64,000 nt of DNA from Bacillaceae bacterium (lineage in GTDB: Bacteria > Bacillota > Bacilli > JACDOE01), in contig JACDOE010000002.1 of the NCBI GenBank assembly GCA_017656255.1, positions 192,033 to 256,032 of the forward strand, given 5' to 3'. Positions 29,534 to 36,942 of this stretch are shown one piece after another (position 1 is the stretch's first letter; every line of letters starts with the position of its first letter). Made by a program: the position numbers and the translations under genes. The notes beneath the pieces were generated by a model. The model did not search any database. It was not told where the DNA came from and worked only from the letters and a program-made list of their open reading frames with translations.

Positions 29534-29580
29534 TAATAACGAACAAAAAATCTGACAGATTCTAAGAATATTCGGTTTTT
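29534..29580 (+). promoter_or_regulatory. Paired PurR boxes upstream of pbuG
   Basis: aataaCGAAcaaaa (core 29540-29543) and the opposite-strand box in atatTCGGttttt (TTCG 29571-29574) form an inverted pair with core centres 31 bases apart. The spacing is identical to the pair in front of purE. PurR boxes have a central CCGAAC with A/T-rich flanks. Confidence 0.65.
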
Positions 29581-29581
29581 G

Positions 29582-29610
29582 TTGACAAGACCCGTCCGTA
29601 TTGCTAAAAT
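29582..29610 (+). promoter_or_regulatory. pbuG promoter
   Basis: TTGACA (29582-29587) and TAAAAT (29605-29610) with a 17-bp spacer, directly behind the second PurR box. Confidence 0.85.
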
Positions 29611-29632
29611 CTTCATGGGATGAATGGGAAAT

Positions 29633-29718
29633 GGTGAATATCAAATCCTGTTCACCGTTTTATCAAACCAACAGGTGAAGAAACCTTCGGCTTAACAGAC
29701 AGGGTTAAGCCGGGGTTT
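29633..29718 (+). promoter_or_regulatory. pbuG leader with alternative stems and terminator
   Basis: GGTGAA (29633-29638) can pair with TTCACC (29651-29656), which can instead pair with a second GGTGAA (29674-29679). A terminator follows (CGGCTTAA 29688-29695 with TTAAGCCG 29705-29712, then ggggtttt) just before the ribosome binding site. It does not match the purine, PRPP or ZTP riboswitch consensus as I know them. Confidence 0.55.
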
Positions 29719-29745
29719 TCTGATTTTGATTGGAGGGACGGATTG

Positions 29746-31116
29746 ATGGACAAGTATTTTGAGTTTGAAAAGCACGGTACCAATTATCGCCGGGAAATGA
29801 TCGCCGGACTGACCACCTTTCTTGCAATGGCTTATATTCTGGCGGTAAATCCGTTTATGTTGAGCGGTGCCGATCTGCCTGAGGAAATGAAACAAACCCT
29901 GTTTCCTTCTTATGGAGCTGTGTTTACCGCTACCGCCGTGGCAGCGATCATCGGTACACTGATCATGGGGGTTTTCGCCAAATATCCGATTGCGCTGGCT
30001 CCGGGTATGGGTCTCAATGCTTTCTTTACTTATACGGTCGTGGCTACAATGGGTATTCCGTGGGATCAGGCCCTGGCCGGTGTGTTTGTATCGGGTATCA
30101 TTTTTCTTATTCTAACCCTGACTGGAGTCCGGGAAACGATTATCAACGCCATTCCTGCTGATCTGAAATATGCGGCGTCTGCCGGTATCGGACTTTTCAT
30201 TGCTTTTATCGGTTTCAAGAATGCAGGTATAATCGTTGCCAACCCGGCGACATTTGTCGGACTGGGCCACTTTACCTTCATGGAAGGGATGACGCCGGAA
30301 GAAATTCTGCAGGTTAAAAACACCCTGCTGGCGATTTTCGGATTGATTGTCACCGCGATTTTTATGACCATTGGACTTCGCGGCGGTATTTTTTACGGGA
30401 TTGTGGTGACGGCCATTGCCGGCATGATTATTGGAATTGTGGACACTCCTGAGAGAGTGGTTTCCGCTCCGCCCAGTGCCGATGCTTTCGGAGCACTGTT
30501 CGGTCCGCTGTTTAACCTGGAGTTGATGTTCTCCGGTCCGATGTTGATCGTGATTTTTACCTTCCTGTTCGTGGACTTTTTTGACACGGCAGGTACCCTG
30601 ATGGGGGTTGCCAGTCAGGCCGGGTTCCTGAAGAATAACCAACTGCCCCGTGCCGGAAGAGCGCTGGCTGCTGATTCTGTTGCAACAATCAGTGGTGCCG
30701 TGATGGGGACTTCCACTACGACGGCCTATATCGAATCTTCGGCCGGTGTCGCGGCAGGAGGACGTACCGGTTTTGCATCCGTGGTGACGGCGTTTCTCTT
30801 TTTCCTGGCGCTGTTTTTCTCACCGTTACTTGCCGTAATCACATCAGCGGTAACGGCTCCGGCGCTGATTATGGTCGGTGTTCTGATGGCATCCAACCTG
30901 GCCAAAATTGACTGGAACAAGCTGGAGCATGCCGTTCCGTCATTTTTGACCATTATTCTGATGCCGCTGACGTTCAGTATTGCGACTGGTATTGCCCTCG
31001 GGTTTATCCTGTATCCGCTGACCAAGCTGGCTAAAGGTGAAGGTAAAGAGGTACACCCGATTATGTATGTGCTGTTCTTTGTGTTCCTGGCTTATTTCAT
31101 CTGGTTGAGAGAGTAG
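29746..31116 (+). CDS. pbuG: Purine base permease PbuG (NCS2/AzgA family)
   Basis: A proton-coupled importer of hypoxanthine and guanine. The 456 residues are almost wholly hydrophobic (about 12-14 helices). They carry the AzgA-type motifs ALAPGMGLNAFF (about residue 85), the FVDFFDTAGTLMGVA segment and GTSTTTAYIESSAGVAAGGRTG (about 325). The ATG at 29746 is preferred to the preceding TTG because ggaggg lies 8 bases upstream of it. Expression is predicted to be set by PurR at the promoter and by an attenuator in the leader. Salvage of imported bases complements the pur operon downstream. Confidence 0.94.
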   Translation: MDKYFEFEKHGTNYRREMIAGLTTFLAMAYILAVNPFMLSGADLPEEMKQTLFPSYGAVFTATAVAAIIGTLIMGVFAKYPIALAPGMGLNAFFTYTVVATMGIPWDQALAGVFVSGIIFLILTLTGVRETIINAIPADLKYAASAGIGLFIAFIGFKNAGIIVANPATFVGLGHFTFMEGMTPEEILQVKNTLLAIFGLIVTAIFMTIGLRGGIFYGIVVTAIAGMIIGIVDTPERVVSAPPSADAFGALFGPLFNLELMFSGPMLIVIFTFLFVDFFDTAGTLMGVASQAGFLKNNQLPRAGRALAADSVATISGAVMGTSTTTAYIESSAGVAAGGRTGFASVVTAFLFFLALFFSPLLAVITSAVTAPALIMVGVLMASNLAKIDWNKLEHAVPSFLTIILMPLTFSIATGIALGFILYPLTKLAKGEGKEVHPIMYVLFFVFLAYFIWLRE

Positions 31117-31142
31117 GAGAACCACATAAATTTGAGATATGA

Positions 31143-31168
31143 AACCCGGCTTTGTGCCGGGTTTTTTA
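31143..31168 (+). terminator. Terminator of pbuG
   Basis: aacccggc (31143-31150) pairs with gccgggtt (31156-31163), followed by Ts. Confidence 0.9.
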
Positions 31169-31196
31169 ATTGGATTGCCTGTGGGATCGTGATGGG

Positions 31197-31261
31197 GCGA
31201 AGGGAAAAATCCTTCCTATCCTAAATCCGAATCCCGGCCTCTGACTTCCGGCCTCCGCTCT
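31197..31261 (+). repeat. Dispersed repeat related to the 18499 copy
   Basis: A degenerate gaagggaaaaatccttc palindrome is followed by tatcctaaatccga, cctctgacttccgg and cctccgctc. The same modules follow the palindrome at 18499. Confidence 0.5.
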
Positions 31262-31267
31262 CTGGTT

Positions 31268-31768
31268 TTATGGATCAGCCCCAAACCGCTCCACCAGTCT
31301 TCTGTGAACGTAGTGCGTAATCAGATCCGAATGATATTCCCGGTACCCGGCCAGTTCCCGAACAACACTGGAACTTAAATAAGAATAGTTCGTATCCGTC
31401 ATCATAAAAAGTGTTTCGATGTTATCATTCAATTTTTTGTTAACCATGGCCATAGAGAATTCGAATTCAAAATCGGAAACAGCCCGGAGCCCCTTAATGA
31501 TCACTTTAATGCTTTGTTCCTCCATATACCGGACCAGCAGCCCCTGCGAGGTCGCCGCCGTGGCATTATCAATCCCCAGTTCGCGCAGGGAGCCTTCAAT
31601 CATATCAATTCGTTCTTCAACCGAAAACATGTGTTTCCCCTTTTTCTGCGGATTTTCAAAAATGGCCACCACCACATGATCAAATATTTCAGAAGCACGC
31701 TGGATGATATCCAAATGTCCCAGGGTAATCGGGTCAAAACTGCCGGGATAGATGGCTGTCCGTTTCAT
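31268..31768 (-). CDS. coaD: Phosphopantetheine adenylyltransferase
   Basis: It catalyses the fourth step of coenzyme A synthesis, forming dephospho-CoA from phosphopantetheine and ATP. The nucleotidyltransferase fold is clear: the N-terminal YPGSFDPITLGHLDII contains the (H/T)xGH element, and YLSSSVVREL near residue 125 is the second ATP-binding motif. The start at the ATG at 31768 gives the family's MKRTAIYPGSFDP; aaggagg is 13 bases away, a little far. The usual upstream neighbour rsmD is absent, so the gene has been moved from its common context. Confidence 0.95.
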   Translation of the reverse strand: MKRTAIYPGSFDPITLGHLDIIQRASEIFDHVVVAIFENPQKKGKHMFSVEERIDMIEGSLRELGIDNATAATSQGLLVRYMEEQSIKVIIKGLRAVSDFEFEFSMAMVNKKLNDNIETLFMMTDTNYSYLSSSVVRELAGYREYHSDLITHYVHRRLVERFGADP

Positions 31769-31844
31769 GTTATAAGTCGAACCTCCTTGTACCACAATCG
31801 TTCATCCTTTAGCCTGCTCCATTTTTAACATCTGTGTCGAAAAA

Positions 31845-31913
31845 TTGATATGGTCAATTCAGGAAGTTTATAATAGAATATATTTGAACGATAAAAATAA
31901 TTTGAACGTTCAA
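31845..31913 (+). promoter_or_regulatory. Promoter and candidate operator of the ArsR-like regulator
   Basis: TTGATA (31845-31850) and TATAAT (31869-31874) with an 18-bp spacer. Just downstream, TTGAACG (31884-31890) is repeated 18 bases on within a perfect palindrome TTGAACGTTCAA (31902-31913), suited to autoregulation. Confidence 0.6.
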
Positions 31914-31939
31914 TGGGATTTTATACAGGAGGAATTAAG

Positions 31940-32527
31940 GTGAAACATGACATTCCTGAGGTGAAATATATTACGTCCATGGACCAGTTGAAGGTCGTGA
32001 CCCGTCCTATCCGAATCGAGATTCTGGATATTTTCAATGCTAAAGACGATGCGTTATCCGTACAGGAAATGGCCGAACGATTGGATCAACCGCCGTCCAA
32101 ACTTCATTACCATGTAAAGGAACTGGAGAAACACGGGTTTTTAAAACAGGTACGAACCCGTCAGATAAATGGCATTATGCAAAAATACTTTGTACCAACC
32201 GCCCGTGAATTCCGGGTGGCCAAAACACTGGTTAACCTGAAAGAAGACGGTGTAGAAGAAAATTCGTCCCAATACATGCTCGATACCCTGTGGGATCAGG
32301 TTCGCCTGTTGACCGAACAGGGAAGGGAAGCGGAGATATCCGTACATTCCAGTATTCTTACCCTATCACAGGACCAGAAAAAACAACTGGAAGACCGGAT
32401 CAAAAACGTGACAGACAACTATATCCGGGAACTGCGAGACAAAGGGGAACTTCAATCGGGTTCCGGGCGGGATGTCTACCTGCTGGGAATATTGACGATG
32501 CCGATGGCGGAAGGGCAGGAAGAATAA
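31940..32527 (+). CDS. Winged helix-turn-helix regulator (ArsR-like)
   Basis: A DNA-binding regulator of about 195 residues. The N-terminal winged helix has TRPIRIEILDIFNA then MAERLDQPPSKLHYHVKELEKHGFLKQV (about 36-63), the ArsR-type recognition helix with the S-x-L-H-Y-H-V pattern. The C-terminal half is helical with no metal-binding cysteines. The GTG at 31940 is chosen because aggagg lies 7 bases upstream of it. It is followed 28 bases later by an MFS transporter gene, so a ligand-responsive efflux unit is likely. A palindrome in its leader suggests autoregulation. Confidence 0.85.
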   Translation: MKHDIPEVKYITSMDQLKVVTRPIRIEILDIFNAKDDALSVQEMAERLDQPPSKLHYHVKELEKHGFLKQVRTRQINGIMQKYFVPTAREFRVAKTLVNLKEDGVEENSSQYMLDTLWDQVRLLTEQGREAEISVHSSILTLSQDQKKQLEDRIKNVTDNYIRELRDKGELQSGSGRDVYLLGILTMPMAEGQEE

Positions 32528-32555
32528 ACCTTTAACCCAATGAGGAGGAACGTCC

Positions 32556-33803
32556 ATGTGGAATCGTCCGTTTATTCAACTCTGGCTGGTTCAATTCTTT
32601 TCAAGCATGGGAGACTGGGTCCTGCGCATGTCGCTGGTTTATTTCATCTACCGGTTGACCGGTAAAGATCCGCAGGCTGTAGCCATGGTGACGATCAGTG
32701 AGTATGCACCGGTTTTTCTTTTTGCCATGCTGGCCGGGGTTTTCGTAGACCGCTGGAACCGAAAAAAAATGCTTGCCTTCAGCAATCTGGCGCGCGCTCT
32801 GTTTACATTATGTTTGTTTATCACCTATTTTTGGGCTTCGACCTGGATCGTGTACGGGGTTGCCTTTTTCACGGCCATCGGTTCACTTTTTACAAGGCCC
32901 TCCGTGATGGCGCTGATTCCCCTGCTGGTCAGTAAAGAGAATCTTCCCCGGGCGAACGGGTTCATACAAACGAACGACAATGCCTTTATTATTCTCGGGC
33001 CTCTCCTGGCTTCAGCCATTTTTTACTGGCTGGGAGCCTATGCCTCGTTTTTGCTTGTCATGTTAAGCTTTCTTGGTGCTTTCCTGATTGCCATGATGCT
33101 GCCGACTGAAGAAGAAAAAATGAGGGAATGGGAAACGTCTTCTGACGCGTCCTTTAAAACGTGGGCTCGACAGATGGTTCGGGATATGACGGGTGAATTG
33201 AGAGAAGGAATTCGTTTTGTTTCACAAGAAAACACGTTAAAAGTGTTACTCCTGACAGGGTCTATACTGGGACTGGGTGGCGGTGCGCTCAATGTTCTTT
33301 CAGTGGTGTATGTAACCCGGGAGATGGGGCTTAGAGCGGAAAATCTGGCGTGGTTTACGTCCAGTCAGGGGATTGCCATGTTGAGCCTGTCAATCCTGGT
33401 GGCTTCCCTCAAGCGGAATCTTCACCCGCTTCACATGGTCACGCTGGGACTCTTACTCCTTTCCGGAGGAATTTTCGGGATCGCCGGATTCGAATCCCTG
33501 TGGGCTGTACTTGGATGCTTTTTTGTACTGGGGATCGGGAATGCACTCGCCAATATTGGCATGGTCACCCTTGTGCAGTTAAAAACAGAAGATCGGATGC
33601 GGGGAAGAGTCAATTCCCTCTACCATCCTGCTATGATGGCCGGGATGCTGATATCAGCAGGTTTGACCGGATTCCTCACGGAGTTCCTGAGCATTCGTAC
33701 CATATTTGCAGGAGCGGCTGTGATTATCATGTTCAGCAGCCTGCCGGGCATCTGGCTGCGGGTAATGGAAAAAAAGCAAATCACTGGAACAGCTGGGGGA
33801 TAG
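32556..33803 (+). CDS. MFS transporter
   Basis: A 415-residue membrane protein with about 12 helices. The loop between helices 2 and 3 has the MFS motif FVDRWNRKKML (about residue 63), and the arrangement resembles drug or macrolide efflux proteins of the MefA-like group. aggagg precedes the ATG. It is predicted to be the target of the upstream winged-helix regulator. The substrate is not evident. Confidence 0.88.
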   Translation: MWNRPFIQLWLVQFFSSMGDWVLRMSLVYFIYRLTGKDPQAVAMVTISEYAPVFLFAMLAGVFVDRWNRKKMLAFSNLARALFTLCLFITYFWASTWIVYGVAFFTAIGSLFTRPSVMALIPLLVSKENLPRANGFIQTNDNAFIILGPLLASAIFYWLGAYASFLLVMLSFLGAFLIAMMLPTEEEKMREWETSSDASFKTWARQMVRDMTGELREGIRFVSQENTLKVLLLTGSILGLGGGALNVLSVVYVTREMGLRAENLAWFTSSQGIAMLSLSILVASLKRNLHPLHMVTLGLLLLSGGIFGIAGFESLWAVLGCFFVLGIGNALANIGMVTLVQLKTEDRMRGRVNSLYHPAMMAGMLISAGLTGFLTEFLSIRTIFAGAAVIIMFSSLPGIWLRVMEKKQITGTAGG

Positions 33804-33846
33804 TGTGATATACTACTGACATTTCGGAGCGAAGGGGAAGTTCAAG

Positions 33847-34794
33847 ATGGACAGGAATCCGGTGAAAATTTACTTATTGTTGATTGTGACCACGTCAATG
33901 TGGGGCGGTGCCTTTATCGCAGGTAAAATTTCCACGCAAACACTGGATCCATTCACGGTGGCGTTCCTCCGCTTTTTTGGAGCCAGTCTCGTCCTGTTTC
34001 CGTTGATGTGGAAGATGGAACCGGACCGGCCGAAGCGGACCATGAAAGACTGGCTACTGCTAGCATCACTGGGTTTTACGGGAATTTTCCTGTACAACGC
34101 CTGTTTTTTTCTGGCGACCCAGCAGGCACCGATCATCAAAAGTTCGTTGTTTATTGCCTCCAATCCGGCGGTCATTGTAATTCTGTCGGGGCTTTTTCTG
34201 AAGGAAAAGATAACCGGGAAGCATATCGTGGGGATGATCAGTGCGATTGCCGGTGTTTTGTTTATCGTGACACAAGGGGATCTCTCCGTCATCCTGCGGA
34301 TGGCATTTGAACCGATTGACCTGGTCTTACTGACTGCTGTGTTCAGCTGGGCTCTGTACACTGTACTGGGTAAAGTGGCGTTGAAGAAATTCAATTCGAT
34401 TGCAGCGACGACCTATGCCACCGGATTTGGTACACTGATGCTATTTCCGTTTGCCGCAATGAATACGACGGTCGAACAGTTGAAGAACAGCGGCTGGGAA
34501 GTCTGGGTCAGTGTCTTGTATGTCGCATTTATTGTATCCGTCATCAGTTTCATCTGGTGGTATAGAGGGGTGCAGCAGATTGGTGCGGCAAGAGCGTCTG
34601 TGTTTATTAACATCATGCCGATTTCCGCCAGTGTAATGGCCTTCTTTTTCCTGGGAGAAGCGCTTCACTATTATCATCTGGTGGGGGCGATACTGGTATT
34701 CGGGGGCGTTTATATCAGTACCCAGTACCGGAAGTCCAATAAATCACAACGACGTGTGGAGGCAGCAGGTGCTGGTCCCAAAAGTGTTTCCTGA
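33847..34794 (+). CDS. DMT/EamA family transporter
   Basis: A 315-residue protein with ten hydrophobic helices arranged as two EamA repeats (about 8-145 and 155-295). The first begins MWGGAFIAGK and the second ends with the conserved FLGEALHYYHLVGAILVFGGVYI. It exports small metabolites such as amino acids or nucleobases in characterised relatives; the substrate here is unknown. It follows the MFS gene by 43 bases on the same strand. Confidence 0.88.
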   Translation: MDRNPVKIYLLLIVTTSMWGGAFIAGKISTQTLDPFTVAFLRFFGASLVLFPLMWKMEPDRPKRTMKDWLLLASLGFTGIFLYNACFFLATQQAPIIKSSLFIASNPAVIVILSGLFLKEKITGKHIVGMISAIAGVLFIVTQGDLSVILRMAFEPIDLVLLTAVFSWALYTVLGKVALKKFNSIAATTYATGFGTLMLFPFAAMNTTVEQLKNSGWEVWVSVLYVAFIVSVISFIWWYRGVQQIGAARASVFINIMPISASVMAFFFLGEALHYYHLVGAILVFGGVYISTQYRKSNKSQRRVEAAGAGPKSVS

Positions 34795-34862
34795 CCGCTT
34801 CCCGCCTTTTCCGAGACCGGGAATCAAGATATAATGGAGAAAAATGAAGGGAGTGTCCGAAA

Positions 34863-35297
34863 ATGGCGATGTCGTATGAGGAGTATATGAGACAGGTTGT
34901 GCAGCCGATGCGTGATGAGCTGACATCGGCCGGATTCAAGGAACTGCGGACGCCGGAAGAAGTAGAGGAAGCACTGGAGAATGCGAAAGGAACGGCCCTC
35001 GTCTTCGTAAATTCCGTGTGCGGCTGTGCGGCGGGTCTGGCTCGGCCGGCAGCGCGAGAAGCGATTAAGCACAGTGTGGCGCCGGATCATCTGTTTACCG
35101 TTTTTGCCGGACAGGATAAGGAAGCAACGGCGAAAGCGAGAACTTATTTCGGCGATTATCCGCCGTCTTCCCCGTCTGTGGCCCTGTTAAAAGACGGAGA
35201 AATTGTGTTTATGTTGGAACGTCACCAGATTGAATATCATGAACCGGAAGATATTGTGAAGGCTTTGACTGAAGCGTTTGACCGGTATTGTGGTTGA
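34863..35297 (+). CDS. brxB: Bacilliredoxin (BrxA/BrxB family)
   Basis: It removes bacillithiol from S-bacillithiolated proteins under oxidative stress. The 144-residue length and the active-site CGC motif in NSVCGCAAG (about residues 52-60) are diagnostic, and the fold regions LFTVFAGQDKEATAKAR and FGDYPPSSPSVALLKDGE follow in order. The presence of this family implies the organism makes bacillithiol. The ATG at 34863 lies 8 bases after gggag. BrxA and BrxB are hard to separate by sequence alone; the symbol is provisional. Confidence 0.92.
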   Translation: MAMSYEEYMRQVVQPMRDELTSAGFKELRTPEEVEEALENAKGTALVFVNSVCGCAAGLARPAAREAIKHSVAPDHLFTVFAGQDKEATAKARTYFGDYPPSSPSVALLKDGEIVFMLERHQIEYHEPEDIVKALTEAFDRYCG

Positions 35298-35301
35298 ACA
35301 G

Positions 35302-35339
35302 GGATAGCGGAGAATTTTTCCGCTATTCTTTGTTTTTTT
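35302..35339 (+). terminator. Palindromic repeat acting as bacilliredoxin terminator
   Basis: gatagcgg and ccgctattc form a stem followed by tttgttttttt. The sequence is a member of the dispersed palindrome family seen at 4120-4308. Confidence 0.7.
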
Positions 35340-35390
35340 GAGATTAGCGAAAAAAAAGGATCTTATTTTTCCCCTCCTTCGACCGCCAAT

Positions 35391-35442
35391 CAAAAAATGG
35401 TTTCCACCATCCCCTTCAGCACGACCGGTGGAAACCATTTTT
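35391..35442 (-). terminator. Bidirectional terminator after the UPF0316 gene
   Basis: A 17-bp perfect stem, aaaaaatggtttccacc with ggtggaaaccatttttt, has a T run in both directions. It serves mainly the minus-strand gene ending at 35443. Confidence 0.88.
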
Positions 35443-35988
35443 TCAATTAAATATCTTCTTCACCCAGAAACCGCCTTTAAACGTTTTCGGTTCGTACGAA
35501 ATCACAAATGCTTTCGGGGAAAGACTCTCAATCGTCTTCATCAACTTCTTTTCATTGCTGCGCTTGGCCAACACCTGCATTACCAGCCGTTTGCCGTCCT
35601 TCCCGTCAGCCAGCCAGCTGGTCACCCCGTATCCTTTCTCCCGTAATGCCTGAGCCACATTCACTTCAGCCGAGTCCAGCACGATCTGGACCGTAACATA
35701 ACCCAGGGCCAGCATCTCTTCAATCCGGCTGCCCAGATAGACGCCGGTTCCCCATCCGATACAGTAAGCGAGAATATTCAGCGGTTTATCCAGATTGTCC
35801 AGGACAATCGACAGCCCCATCAGATAAATAAAGACCTCCACCATACTGAGCAGGGATGCCAGTACCTTGTTATTCTTCAGAACCAGAATCATACGCAGGG
35901 TAAAAAGGGAAACATACACCACGTTAATCACAATAATGATCAGGACCAAGCCCATTTGAAGGACACCCCCGGAACCATAAACTTTCAT
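35443..35988 (-). CDS. yebE: UPF0316/DUF2179 membrane protein
   Basis: A protein of about 181 residues with three membrane helices at the N-terminus (about 12-85), then a cytoplasmic DUF2179 domain with GTGVYLGSRIEEMLALGYVTVQIVL and SPKAFVISYEPKTFKGGFWVKK. It corresponds to B. subtilis YebE, which also lies next to purE. DUF2179 domains are suspected to bind nucleotides, but the role is not known. The ATG at 35988 follows gaggag closely; a shorter form from MGLVLI is also possible. It is divergent from the pur operon. Confidence 0.85.
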   Translation of the reverse strand: MKVYGSGGVLQMGLVLIIIVINVVYVSLFTLRMILVLKNNKVLASLLSMVEVFIYLMGLSIVLDNLDKPLNILAYCIGWGTGVYLGSRIEEMLALGYVTVQIVLDSAEVNVAQALREKGYGVTSWLADGKDGKRLVMQVLAKRSNEKKLMKTIESLSPKAFVISYEPKTFKGGFWVKKIFN

Positions 35989-36136
35989 GCCACTCCTCAT
36001 TATAGTGTCTGAATACGCAAAATGAAATCTTTTTTTCCACGATATTTTCCGAATAAAACGGCTGAAATCCAGATACTAAGGAAGAGCATATTTATAAAAC
36101 GTAGACGGGTCGGACAGCATCAAACGCCTCTTTTTT

Positions 36137-36215
36137 AAAATCGAATAATAATAAATATACATTTAATGAATGTTCGTGATTTGGGTTGACATCCCCGATT
36201 ATTCCCTGTTAAACT
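36137..36215 (+). promoter_or_regulatory. purE promoter with paired PurR boxes
   Basis: aaaatCGAAtaata (core 36142-36145) and the inverted tgaatgTTCGtgat (core 36173-36176) are 31 bases apart centre to centre. TTGACA (36186-36191) follows, with TAAACT (36210-36215) 18 bases on. PurR represses the operon when PRPP is low. Confidence 0.75.
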
Positions 36216-36257
36216 GAGAATGCGAAAAGTTGAAATCGTATGTTCATGAGTGAAAGT

Positions 36258-36386
36258 GGGTCTAGGGTTCCAGGCGGGCGCGCTGATCTACTTAATGCAG
36301 CGGTCTGCAGTCGGACCGAGCGATCCAGGCACAATCACGGTTATTGTGCTACACCGTAGGGATAAAAGCCCAGGCGGTAGGTTTCT
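36258..36386 (+). ncRNA. ykkC-family riboswitch, probably the PRPP-sensing subclass
   Basis: The conserved ykkC core is present in order: gtctagggttcc (36259-36271), a GC-rich hairpin, gtcggaccgagcgatcc (36310-36326), a second hairpin, then acaccgtagggataaaagcc (36351-36370) and caggcggtaggt. The guanidine, ppGpp and PRPP subclasses share this core. The position upstream of purE points to the PRPP subclass, which is known in front of purine operons. The 3' end of the aptamer is also the left arm of the terminator, so ligand binding should favour read-through. Confidence 0.85.
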
Positions 36387-36424
36387 CTCGTTAATTGGGG
36401 AAATCTACTGTCTGGGAATTTTTA
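36369..36424 (+). terminator. Riboswitch-controlled terminator before purE
   Basis: A continuous 17-bp stem (36369-36385 with 36400-36416, three G-T pairs) is followed by aattttt. Its left arm contains the cccagg of the aptamer. Confidence 0.85.
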
Positions 36425-36450
36425 TGAAACGGACTGGAAGGAGGACGATT

Positions 36451-36942
36451 ATGTCACAACCGCTGGTTGGGGTCATTATGGGAAGTACGTCGGACTGGGA
36501 TACGATGAAGGGAGTCTGTGAGGTTCTGGATGAACTGGACGTTCCTTATGAAAAAAAAGTGGTATCGGCCCATCGGACGCCGGATCTGATGTTTGAATAT
36601 GCGGAAACTGCAAAAGATCGCGGCCTGGAAGTCATCGTCGCGGGAGCGGGAGGGGCGGCTCATCTCCCCGGGATGACCGCGGCAAAAACGGTGCTGCCCG
36701 TCATCGGTGTTCCGGTAAAATCGTCCAATCTGAACGGGCTGGATTCACTACTTTCCATCGTTCAGATGCCGGCGGGTGTACCGGTTGCTACAGTGGCCAT
36801 CGGAAAAGCAGGTGCAGCCAATGCCGGCCTGCTGGCGGCCCAGATCCTGGGAAACAAATATCCGGACATTCAAGGGCGACTGGAAAAGAGGCGTGAAGCC
36901 ATTAAACAAAAAGTCTTGGAAAGTGGTGGCGATCTGACATGA
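36451..36942 (+). CDS. purE: N5-carboxyaminoimidazole ribonucleotide mutase
   Basis: It moves the carboxyl group of N5-CAIR to carbon 4 in de novo purine synthesis. The 163 residues start with [11 protein letters not shown], followed by SAHRTPD and the [11 protein letters not shown] motif, all typical of class I PurE. The ATG at 36451 follows aaggagg; an in-frame GTG far upstream is inside the riboswitch and is not used. It is the first gene of the pur operon. Its stop overlaps the purK ATG by 4 bases. Confidence 0.97.
   Translation: MSQPLVGVIMGSTSDWDTMKGVCEVLDELDVPYEKKVVSAHRTPDLMFEYAETAKDRGLEVIVAGAGGAAHLPGMTAAKTVLPVIGVPVKSSNLNGLDSLLSIVQMPAGVPVATVAIGKAGAANAGLLAAQILGNKYPDIQGRLEKRREAIKQKVLESGGDLT

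Noticed and set aside
36250-36450. N-terminal extension of purE starting upstream
   Set aside because: The region encodes the ykkC leader and terminator; the ATG at 36451 has the ribosome binding site and gives the family start.
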